Both the position numbers and the translations under genes were made by a program. DNA of 15,492 nucleotides, from contig JARKQG010000143.1 in the NCBI GenBank assembly GCA_029974035.1, forward strand, positions 1 through 15,492. Direction: 5' to 3'. How positions within the stretch are numbered: the stretch's first letter is position 1; each line of letters opens with the position of its first letter. Of the stretch, positions 1 to 5,776 are shown piece after piece. The notes beneath the pieces are model-generated. The model saw only the letters and a list, made by a program, of their open reading frames with translations. It did not search any database and was not told where the DNA came from. Source of the stretch: Eubacteriales bacterium. Lineage in GTDB: Bacteria > Bacillota_A > Clostridia > Christensenellales > Aristaeellaceae.

Positions 1-1
1 C

Positions 2-412
2 GACATGCTGTTTGCGCCGGCGGGCGTCAACAAGCCCGCCCGCGTGCAGGGCGCCTGGGTGTCGGACGACGAGGTGAACGACATCGTATCCTACATCAAG
101 GTGCGCCACGACGCCACCTACGACGAGGACGTGATCGAGCACCTGGAGAACGCCGCCATGTCTGACGCCGAGAAGGACGACGCCCGGGACGAATACGACG
201 ATCTGCTGCCCCAGGCCGTGGAAATGGTAATCGAGGCCGGCCAGGCCTCCACCAGCATGATCCAGCGGCGGCTGCGGGTGGGCTACGCCCGGGCGGGCCG
301 GCTGATCGACGAAATGGAGAAACGGGGCATCGTCGGCCCGGCCGACGGCGCAAAACCCCGCAGCGTACTGATCTCGCGCGAACAGTTCAAGCTGATGTTC
401 GGCGATTCGTAA
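2..412 (+). CDS. ftsK: DNA translocase FtsK/SpoIIIE, C-terminal end (partial)
   Basis: This is the last 136 codons of a gene that begins before the window; codon 1 seen here is in frame with upstream sequence. The start (DMLFAPAG, then an acidic DDEVNDIVSYIK segment) matches the end of the FtsK/SpoIIIE motor domain. The last ~65 residues (DLLPQAVEMVIEAGQASTSM, then IQRRLRVGYARAGRLIDEME) are the winged-helix gamma domain, which in this family reads KOPS/SRS polarity sequences on DNA. The family are hexameric membrane-anchored ATPases that pump chromosomal DNA through the division or sporulation septum. The Walker motifs and membrane segments lie outside the window. The stop codon overlaps the rimO ribosome binding site, so the two genes are probably co-transcribed. 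Whether this is the vegetative FtsK or the sporulation SpoIIIE form cannot be decided from the tail. Confidence 0.93.
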   Translation, partial: DMLFAPAGVNKPARVQGAWVSDDEVNDIVSYIKVRHDATYDEDVIEHLENAAMSDAEKDDARDEYDDLLPQAVEMVIEAGQASTSMIQRRLRVGYARAGRLIDEMEKRGIVGPADGAKPRSVLISREQFKLMFGDS

Positions 413-421
413 GGAGATTTT

Positions 422-1735
422 ATGGAACGAACGGTGGGACTCGTGTCGCTGGGCTGCTCGAAAAACCGGGTGGACAGCGAAGTGATGCTGGGCATCCTGA
501 CCCGGCGCGGCTACCGCGTGGTGGCCAACCCCGAAGAGGCGGACGTGATTCTGGTCAACACCTGCGGCTTTATCCAGTCGGCCAAGGAGGAGTCCATCGA
601 CGCCATTTTGGACATGGCCCGCTTCAAAGCCGGCGGCCGGCTGAAAAAGCTGATCGTCACCGGCTGTCTTTCCCAGCGCTACGGCCGGGAGATTCGGGAG
701 GACATGCCCGAGGTGGACGCGGTGCTCGGCGTGGCCGAATATCAGAACCTGCCGGAGATCCTGGAGGAGGCCTTCCGCGGCGGGCGCCCGCTGCGCACCG
801 GCGAGTGCGGCCGCTTCTTCGACAGCCCGCGCGTTCTGACCACCCCCGCCCACTCCGCCTACGTCAAGATCTCCGACGGCTGCGACAACCGCTGCGCCTA
901 CTGCGCCATTCCGCTGATCCGGGGAAGCTATCAGTCCCGCCCGTCGGAATCGATCCTGCGGGAATGCCGGGAGCTTGCCGCCCGGGGCGTGACGGAGCTG
1001 ACGCTGATCGCCCAGGACACCTCCCGCTACGGCAGCGACCTAACCGGGGAGATGAACCTGGCGGGGCTTCTGGGCAAGGTGAGCGAGATCGACGGCGTGC
1101 ACTGGCTCCGGGCGCTGTACTGCTACCCGGACACGGTGACCGACGGGCTTTTGGACGCCATTGCCGGCCTTGACAAGGTGTGCGCCTATCTGGACCTGCC
1201 GCTGCAGCACATCAGCGGCGAGGTGCTGCGCCGCATGAACCGCCGGGGCTCCCCGGATCTGATCCGCGACCGGATCGCCGCCTGCCGCGCCCGGGGCATT
1301 CTTTTGCGCACCACGTTCATCGTGGGCTTTCCCGGCGAAACCGAGGCGCAGTTTGAGGAGCTTCTGGATTTTGTCCGCTGGGCCCGGTTTGACCGGCTGG
1401 GCGCCTTTGCCTATTCGCCGGAGGAGGGCACCGCCGCCGCGGAGATGCCCGGCCAGATTGACGAGGCCGTCAAGACGGACCGGCTGGACCGGCTGATGCG
1501 GCTGCAGCAGCGCATATCCCTCGAGATCAACCGGGCGCGCGTGGGCGAAACCTGCGAAGTGCTGGTGGAATCCTTCGAAAGCGGCCGCTACCTGGGCCGC
1601 TCCCGGCTGGAGGCGCCGGAGGTGGACGGCGTGATCCGCTTCCGGTCCCGCCGCAGGCTTTTGCCGGGCGAATACGTGCCGGTGAAGATTACCGGCGCGT
1701 CCGAGTATGATCTTGACGGGGAGGCCGTGCAATGA
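422..1735 (+). CDS. rimO: Ribosomal protein uS12 methylthiotransferase RimO
   Basis: 437 residues, the usual family length. RimO is a cytoplasmic radical-SAM enzyme that adds a methylthio group to an aspartate of ribosomal protein S12. The N-terminal UPF0004 domain starts VGLVSLGCSKNRVDSEVMLG and carries the second-cluster cysteines Cys12, Cys48 (NTCGF) and Cys82 (TGCLSQRY). The radical-SAM motif CxxxCxxC is at Cys154, Cys158 and Cys161 (CDNRCAYCAIP). A TRAM-like RNA-binding domain occupies about residues 372-437. The SLGCSKN signature separates RimO from the tRNA enzymes MiaB and MtaB. The start is supported by AAGGAG at 411-416, seven bases upstream. The gene overlaps pgsA by four bases (ATGA), which implies translational coupling. 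Confidence 0.96.
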   Translation: MERTVGLVSLGCSKNRVDSEVMLGILTRRGYRVVANPEEADVILVNTCGFIQSAKEESIDAILDMARFKAGGRLKKLIVTGCLSQRYGREIREDMPEVDAVLGVAEYQNLPEILEEAFRGGRPLRTGECGRFFDSPRVLTTPAHSAYVKISDGCDNRCAYCAIPLIRGSYQSRPSESILRECRELAARGVTELTLIAQDTSRYGSDLTGEMNLAGLLGKVSEIDGVHWLRALYCYPDTVTDGLLDAIAGLDKVCAYLDLPLQHISGEVLRRMNRRGSPDLIRDRIAACRARGILLRTTFIVGFPGETEAQFEELLDFVRWARFDRLGAFAYSPEEGTAAAEMPGQIDEAVKTDRLDRLMRLQQRISLEINRARVGETCEVLVESFESGRYLGRSRLEAPEVDGVIRFRSRRRLLPGEYVPVKITGASEYDLDGEAVQ

Positions 1736-2265
1736 ACCTCCCCAACCGGCTGACCATCCTGCGGGTGATGCTGATCCCGGCGTTTGTGGCGCTGCTCAGC
1801 GTCAACACGCCCCTCATGCAGGTGCTGGCGGCGCTTTCGTTTGCCATCGCGTCGCTGACGGACTGGATGGACGGCTGGTATGCCCGCCGGCACGGCCAGG
1901 AGACCGACTTTGGCCGTCTGATGGACCCGATGGCGGATAAGCTCCTGGTGATGGCGGCGCTCATCCTGCTGGTGGCCCAGGGCCGCGCGCCCTGGCTGGC
2001 CGCGATGATCATCCTGGCGCGGGAATTTGTCATTTCCGGCATCCGGCTGGTGGCCACCGCAAAGGGCCGCGTGATCGCCGCAGACAGGTGGGGCAAGTAC
2101 AAGACGGCGCTGCAGATGGTGGCCATCCCGATGCTGGTGCTCGCCCCCGTATTGGGCGCCTGGTGCGCCCAGGCCGGCGAGGCGCTTTTGTGGGGTTCTG
2201 TGGCGCTTTCGGTGGCGTCCTGCGTTTTCTACATTCTGCGAAATAAAGAGGTCTTTACAAAATGA
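1732..2265 (+). CDS. pgsA: CDP-diacylglycerol--glycerol-3-phosphate 3-phosphatidyltransferase
   Basis: 177 residues. PgsA is an integral membrane enzyme making phosphatidylglycerol phosphate from CDP-diacylglycerol and glycerol-3-phosphate, the committed step to phosphatidylglycerol. The full CDP-alcohol phosphotransferase signature is present with exact spacing: Asp44-x2-Asp47-Gly48-x2-Ala51-Arg52-x8-Gly61-x3-Asp65-x3-Asp69. The N-terminal NLPNRLTILRVMLIPAFVAL is typical of PgsA. Several hydrophobic segments follow (about 30-43, 72-82, 90-103, 130-150 and 155-170). It overlaps rimO by ATGA at its start and cinA by ATGA at its end. The specific assignment over other members of the superfamily rests on the N-terminus and on the conserved rimO-pgsA-cinA context. 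Confidence 0.94.
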   Translation: MNLPNRLTILRVMLIPAFVALLSVNTPLMQVLAALSFAIASLTDWMDGWYARRHGQETDFGRLMDPMADKLLVMAALILLVAQGRAPWLAAMIILAREFVISGIRLVATAKGRVIAADRWGKYKTALQMVAIPMLVLAPVLGAWCAQAGEALLWGSVALSVASCVFYILRNKEVFTK

Positions 2266-3500
2266 TCTGCGAGATCCTGTCGGTCGGAACGGAACTGCTC
2301 ATGGGCCAGGTGGCCAATACCGACGCCCAGTACCTGTCGCGCCGGCTTTCGGAGCTGGGGGCGACCGTGTACCGCCACACCGTCGTGGGGGACAACCCCG
2401 CCCGCGTCCGGGAGGCGCTTACGACCGCGCTCTCCCGAAGCGATCTGGTCATCACCACCGGCGGCCTGGGCCCCACCGAGGACGACCTGACCAAGGAAAT
2501 GGTGGCGGAGCACTTCGGCCTCGCCATGCGGCTTCATCAGCCCAGCATGGACGCGCTGACGGAGCGCATGCGGCGCATCCATCCGGACCGGGCGCTGACC
2601 GAGAACAACCTGAAGCAGGCCTACTTTCCGGAGGGCGCCATCGTGATGCCCAACCGGCGGGGCACCGCGCCCGGCTGCATCGTGGAGGCGGAGGGCAAGG
2701 CGGTGGCGGTGCTGCCGGGGCCGCCGCGGGAACTGAAGGACATGTTTGAACAGCAGCTGGCGCCGTACCTTTTGGCCCGGCAGGAGATGAACCTCTCCTC
2801 CCGGTTCTTTCGCATCTTCGGCGTGGGCGAATCCAACGTGGAAACCATCCTGCTGGACCTGTTCCACAGCCAGAACCCCACGCTGGCGCTGTACTGCGGC
2901 GCGGGCGAGGTGACGGCCCGGCTCACCGCCTCCGGCGCGCCGGGCGCGGACCTGGCCCCGCTGATGGACCCGGTGGAGGCCGAGATCCGCGGGCGCCTGG
3001 GCGACGCCGTGTACGCCGAGGGCCGCGACGCGACGATGCAGGGCGTCGTGCTGGAAAAGCTCATCGCCCGGGGCGAAACCCTCGCGCTGGCGGAGAGCTG
3101 CACCGGCGGAAGGCTGTCTGCCATGCTCACCGACATCCCCGGCGCCTCCAGGGCGCTCCTGGCGGGCTACGTCACCTATGCAAACGAGGCCAAGGTGCGC
3201 GCGCTGGGTGTTTCCCGGGAAGTGCTGGATTCCGACGGCGCCGTCAGCGCGGCCTGCGCGCGGCAGATGGCGCTGGGCGCGCGCGCGGCCGCCGGCGCCA
3301 CCTGGGCGCTCTCCGTCACCGGCATTGCCGGGCCGGACGGCGGCACGGCGGAGAAGCCCGTGGGCACGGTGTTCATCGGCCTTGCCGGCCCCGGCGTCGC
3401 CGATGCGCAAAGGTTTCAGTTTCTGGGCGACCGGTCCTGGATTCGCACCCTCAGCTGCCAGCACGCGCTGAATACGCTGCGCCTCGCGCTCATCCCCTAA
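2262..3500 (+). CDS. cinA: CinA family nicotinamide-nucleotide amidohydrolase
   Basis: 412 residues, normal length for two-domain CinA. The N-terminal COG1058/MoCF-type domain (about 1-170) starts with EILSVGTELLMGQVANTDAQ and has the TTGGLGPTEDDLT motif at 65-77; in characterised relatives this domain acts as an ADP-ribose or NAD-metabolite pyrophosphatase. The C-terminal PncC domain (about 258-412) carries the LAESCTGGRLSAMLTD motif with Ser279 and Cys280 and deamidates nicotinamide mononucleotide in NAD recycling. The ATG overlaps the pgsA stop (ATGA). In many Firmicutes recA follows directly; here nagB does. The old name 'competence/damage-inducible' reflects that linkage and does not establish a role in transformation. 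Confidence 0.95.
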   Translation: MICEILSVGTELLMGQVANTDAQYLSRRLSELGATVYRHTVVGDNPARVREALTTALSRSDLVITTGGLGPTEDDLTKEMVAEHFGLAMRLHQPSMDALTERMRRIHPDRALTENNLKQAYFPEGAIVMPNRRGTAPGCIVEAEGKAVAVLPGPPRELKDMFEQQLAPYLLARQEMNLSSRFFRIFGVGESNVETILLDLFHSQNPTLALYCGAGEVTARLTASGAPGADLAPLMDPVEAEIRGRLGDAVYAEGRDATMQGVVLEKLIARGETLALAESCTGGRLSAMLTDIPGASRALLAGYVTYANEAKVRALGVSREVLDSDGAVSAACARQMALGARAAAGATWALSVTGIAGPDGGTAEKPVGTVFIGLAGPGVADAQRFQFLGDRSWIRTLSCQHALNTLRLALIP

Positions 3501-3529
3501 AACCAGAAGGCTTACAAAGGAGTACCGCC

Positions 3530-4261
3530 ATGCAGATTTACGTGTTCCGAAACGCGGAGGAAGTCGCCTCCGCCGCGTCCATGGTGTTTGCCGCGCAGCT
3601 CTACCAAAAGCCCGACAGCGTGCTGGGCCTGGCCACCGGCTCCACGCCCATTCCCACCTACCGGGCGCTCATCGACCTGGCCCAGCGGGGGCTTACCGAC
3701 TTCTCCCGCGCCCGCACCTTCAACCTGGACGAGTACGTGGGCCTGGCGCCCGACCATCCCCAGGCCTACCGCCGCTTTATGGACGAGCAGCTGTTCCGGC
3801 ACATTCCCATCCATCCGGACAATACCCACGTGCCCTCGGGCCTGGGCGACCCGGCGGAAAACGCCCGCGCCTACGACCGGATGATCGAGGCGGCGGGCGG
3901 CATCGACCTGCAGCTTCTGGGCATCGGCCACAACGGCCACATCGGCTTTAACGAGCCCGCGGAGGACTACACCTGGGGCACCCACGTGGTCACGCTGACC
4001 GACTCCACCCGGGAGGCCAACGCCCGCTGGTTTGACGACCCGGAAAAGATGCCCCGCGAGGCCATCAGCCTGGGCATCGGCGGCATCATGAAGGCCCGGC
4101 GGGTGCTGCTCATCGCCACCGGGGCGGACAAAGCCGGCGCGGTGGCCCGCGCGGCGAAGGGGCCGGTATCGCCGGACAGCCCTGCGTCCATTCTGCGCTT
4201 CCACCCCAACGCGCAGCTGATGCTGGACGGGGCGGCCGCGTCGGAGCTGCAAAATCTGTAA
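3530..4261 (+). CDS. nagB: Glucosamine-6-phosphate deaminase NagB
   Basis: 243 residues, close to Bacillus NagB (about 242). It converts glucosamine-6-phosphate to fructose-6-phosphate and ammonia in the cytoplasm, feeding amino sugars into glycolysis. Visible motifs are the phosphate-binding LGLATGSTPIPTYRAL (32-47), the NLDEYVGL motif (65-72; Asp67 aligns with the catalytic aspartate) and GIGHNGHIGFNEP (131-143; His137 and Glu142 align with the catalytic dyad). AAGGAG eight bases before the ATG supports the start. It follows cinA by 29 bases with no visible terminator, so it is probably part of the same transcript. No nagA, PTS gene or NagR-type regulator is nearby, and I see no operator in the short gap. 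Confidence 0.95.
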   Translation: MQIYVFRNAEEVASAASMVFAAQLYQKPDSVLGLATGSTPIPTYRALIDLAQRGLTDFSRARTFNLDEYVGLAPDHPQAYRRFMDEQLFRHIPIHPDNTHVPSGLGDPAENARAYDRMIEAAGGIDLQLLGIGHNGHIGFNEPAEDYTWGTHVVTLTDSTREANARWFDDPEKMPREAISLGIGGIMKARRVLLIATGADKAGAVARAAKGPVSPDSPASILRFHPNAQLMLDGAAASELQNL

Positions 4262-4278
4262 CAGAGAGTTAATGTTCG

Positions 4279-4308
4279 GAAGGAGTTTCGGGCGTCCATA
4301 TAGAATAT
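4279..4308 (+). promoter_or_regulatory. SigH-like promoter of hpf
   Basis: The sequence GAAGGAGTT (4279-4287), a 12-base spacer (4288-4299) and ATAGAATAT (4300-4308) fit the Bacillus SigH consensus RnAGGAwWW-N11/12-RnnGAATww with one mismatch (G for the first w). Transcription would begin around 4313, about 85 bases before hpf. In B. subtilis the hpf orthologue (yvyD) is known to be transcribed by SigH and SigB. No comparable SigA -35/-10 pair is visible in the gap. Assignment is by pattern matching only. Confidence 0.55.
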
Positions 4309-4340
4309 ACCATCATACCCCCTGAGAGGAGGCGGTGCCC

Positions 4341-4394
4341 ATGGGCGATAATCCCCGCACCCAATCCGGTAAAATAAAATTTCGGGAGGCTTGA
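4341..4394 (+). CDS. Short leader ORF (17 codons) before hpf
   Basis: The ATG at 4341 is preceded by a strong GAGAGGAGG ribosome binding site (GGAGG at 4328-4332, eight-base spacing). It encodes MGDNPRTQSGKIKFREA and stops with TGA three bases before the hpf ATG. The ORF covers the hpf ribosome binding site (GGGAGG at 4384-4389), so its translation would control access of ribosomes to hpf or couple the two. The peptide has no recognisable family, signal or membrane segment. It may instead be a chance ORF in the leader; the quality of the ribosome binding site and the tight junction are the reasons for listing it. Confidence 0.4.
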   Translation: MGDNPRTQSGKIKFREA

Positions 4395-4397
4395 ACG

Positions 4398-4931
4398 ATG
4401 CGTATTTCAATTACGGGCAGAAACCTGGATATTTCCGACGGATGGCGCGCCAAAATAGAAAAAAAGGTCGGCAAGCTGGACAAGTACCTGCGCGATGACG
4501 CCGAGGTCCAGGTTCGCCTTTCCCAGGAGCACGGCACGCGCAAGTCCGCGGAGATCACGATTCTGCTGGCGGGTTCGCTCCTGCGGGCCGAGGAAACCGG
4601 GCCGGAGGCCAACGCCTGCCTCGACAAGGTGATGGACAAGATCGTCCGCCAGATCCACCGCCACCGCACCAAGATTGAAAAGCGGCTGCGGGCCGGAGCC
4701 TTTGAGGTGCCGGAGCTGGCCGAGCCGGTGGACGAGGCCCCCGAGACCCACAAGGTGGTGCGCACCAAGCGCTTCAGCGTCAAGCCCACCAGCGTGGACG
4801 AGGCCATCACCCAGATGGAAATGCTGGGCCACAACTTCCACCTGTTCCTCAACGAGGATACGAACACCTACAGCGTGGTGTACCGCCGCGAGGACGGGGA
4901 TTATGGCCTGCTGGAGCCCACCAATGCGTAG
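4398..4931 (+). CDS. hpf: Ribosome hibernation promoting factor, long form
   Basis: 177 residues, typical of the long HPF found in Firmicutes. The N-terminal HPF/YfiA domain (about 1-95; MRISITGRNLDISDGWRAKI start) binds the 30S decoding region. After a linker, the C-terminal domain (about 118-175; VVRTKRFSVKPTSVDEAITQ, then MEMLGHNFHLFLNEDTNTYS) mediates the dimerisation that joins two 70S ribosomes into an inactive 100S particle. The start is supported by GGGAGG at 4384-4389, eight bases upstream. The gene is preceded by a SigH-like promoter and a leader ORF and followed by a strong hairpin, so it can be expressed as its own unit in stationary phase. Some read-through from nagB is possible because no terminator is visible between them. 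Confidence 0.96.
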   Translation: MRISITGRNLDISDGWRAKIEKKVGKLDKYLRDDAEVQVRLSQEHGTRKSAEITILLAGSLLRAEETGPEANACLDKVMDKIVRQIHRHRTKIEKRLRAGAFEVPELAEPVDEAPETHKVVRTKRFSVKPTSVDEAITQMEMLGHNFHLFLNEDTNTYSVVYRREDGDYGLLEPTNA

Positions 4932-4964
4932 CGCAGGCCTTCCCGCGGGTTGACTGCATCAAGG

Positions 4965-4995
4965 GCCGCCCGGCGCAAACGCGCCGGGCGGCTTT
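4965..4995 (+). terminator. Rho-independent terminator of hpf
   Basis: A perfect 12-bp GC stem (GCCGCCCGGCGC at 4965-4976 and its complement at 4981-4992) closes an AAAC loop and is followed by a short TTT tract. It lies 33 bases after the hpf stop, between two convergent genes. On the minus strand no T tract follows, so it serves mainly the plus strand. The short T tract makes it somewhat atypical. Confidence 0.75.
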
Positions 4996-5017
4996 AACCC
5001 ATCCCCCTGCGGGCGCG

Positions 5018-5476
5018 CTACGCCCCGTGCCCGCCGCAGCCCGCGGGCGCGATCCCGTCCGCCGCGACGCGCATCAGAAGGCCCGTCTGCCCCCATTCGT
5101 CCCGCGCCTCGCCCTCGGGCGCAAAACCGTAGCGGGCGTAGAAGGCCGCGTCGCCGGGGCGGACCAGCGCGCACACCGCCGGCGCGTTCAATTCCTGCGC
5201 GCGAAAGATGAGCATCCGCATGACGAGGTCTCCCAGGCCCTTTTTGCGCCGCGCGGGCAGCACGCCGACGCAGCCGATCACAAAGCGGTCCTCGTCCAGG
5301 TACAGCCGCCCGCCGCCGGCGGGCGCGCCGTCCTCGTCAAACGCCAGCGCGTAAACGGCCATCCGGTCATGGCAGTCCTCGCCGGACTTCAGGCCCTCGG
5401 CCCGGGCCACCGCCTGGCGCAGCGCTAAGACCTGCGCGCAATCGTCGGCGGAAGTCAGATATTTTCCCCGAATCAT
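5018..5476 (-). CDS. GNAT family N-acetyltransferase
   Basis: 152 residues with the GNAT fold. The acetyl-CoA-binding motif A lies in VIGCVGVLPARRKKGLGDLV (about 66-85), with the R/QxxGxG/A loop as RKKGLG. The late motif AFYARYGFAPEG (111-122) is typical of the family. The short spacing and overall pattern (regulator of self metabolites, antibiotic or peptide acetylation) do not identify a substrate. I chose the ATG at 5476 because GGGAGGG lies a few bases upstream and the GNAT fold begins immediately (MIRGKYLTSADD). The frame stays open further upstream to 5761, but that part overlaps the DUF896 gene on the other strand and has no GNAT character. It is divergent from the DUF896 gene (67 bases apart) and convergent with hpf. 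Confidence 0.85.
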   Translation of the reverse strand: MIRGKYLTSADDCAQVLALRQAVARAEGLKSGEDCHDRMAVYALAFDEDGAPAGGGRLYLDEDRFVIGCVGVLPARRKKGLGDLVMRMLIFRAQELNAPAVCALVRPGDAAFYARYGFAPEGEARDEWGQTGLLMRVAADGIAPAGCGGHGA

Positions 5477-5543
5477 CGTACCCTCCCGGCGCGGCGGACT
5501 TTGCGGCCGCGCACTGAATGAATTCGCAAAGGAGCGTGAACCC

Positions 5544-5771
5544 ATGACCCCCGAAATGACCCGGCGCATCAACGAACTGGCGCGCCTCGCCCGGGAGCGG
5601 GCGCTCACCCCGGAAGAAGAGGCGGAGCGCGCCGCGCTGCGCCGGCAGTACGTCGAACACTTCAAGGCGGGCACCCGGCAGGCGCTGGACAGCACCCTCG
5701 TCCAGTATCCGGACGGCAGCCGCCTGCCGCTCAGGGAGGCCTTGAAGCGTCCCGGCCCCAAGGGGGGCTAA
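5544..5771 (+). CDS. DUF896 (UPF0291, YnzC-like) protein
   Basis: 75 residues. The first 55 match DUF896: TRRINELARLARERALTPEE and LRRQYVEHFKAGTRQALD fit the family pattern 'INEL..K...GLT.EE..E...LR.EY...F'. Known members are small cytoplasmic helical-hairpin proteins; B. subtilis YnzC lies in the SOS-induced yneA operon, but its function is unknown. The C-terminal ~20 residues are a basic, proline-rich tail beyond the usual domain. The start is supported by AAAGGAG upstream. I see no LexA-like operator in the 67-base gap, so SOS control is not supported here. The stop lies five bases from the stop of the convergent c-di-GMP gene. Confidence 0.85.
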   Translation: MTPEMTRRINELARLARERALTPEEEAERAALRRQYVEHFKAGTRQALDSTLVQYPDGSRLPLREALKRPGPKGG

Positions 5772-5776
5772 GGCAC

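Noticed and set aside
2229..3464. A 411-codon open frame on the minus strand opposite cinA
   Set aside because: Gly/Arg/His-rich composition with no domain, while the plus strand encodes full-length CinA.
4262..4278. Terminator after nagB
   Set aside because: No stable hairpin with a T tract is present before the hpf promoter.
4272..4325. A second 17-codon ORF before hpf
   Set aside because: Its start lies upstream of the predicted SigH transcription start and it has only a weak ribosome binding site.
5477..5543. LexA box or promoter between the acetyltransferase and DUF896 genes
   Set aside because: DUF896 is SOS-linked in Bacillus, but no LexA-like palindrome and no convincing -35/-10 pair is present in the 67 bases.
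5477..5761. N-terminal extension of the acetyltransferase up to 5761
   Set aside because: The extra residues are Ser/Arg-rich without GNAT character and lie opposite the DUF896 gene; a good GGGAGGG site supports the ATG at 5476.
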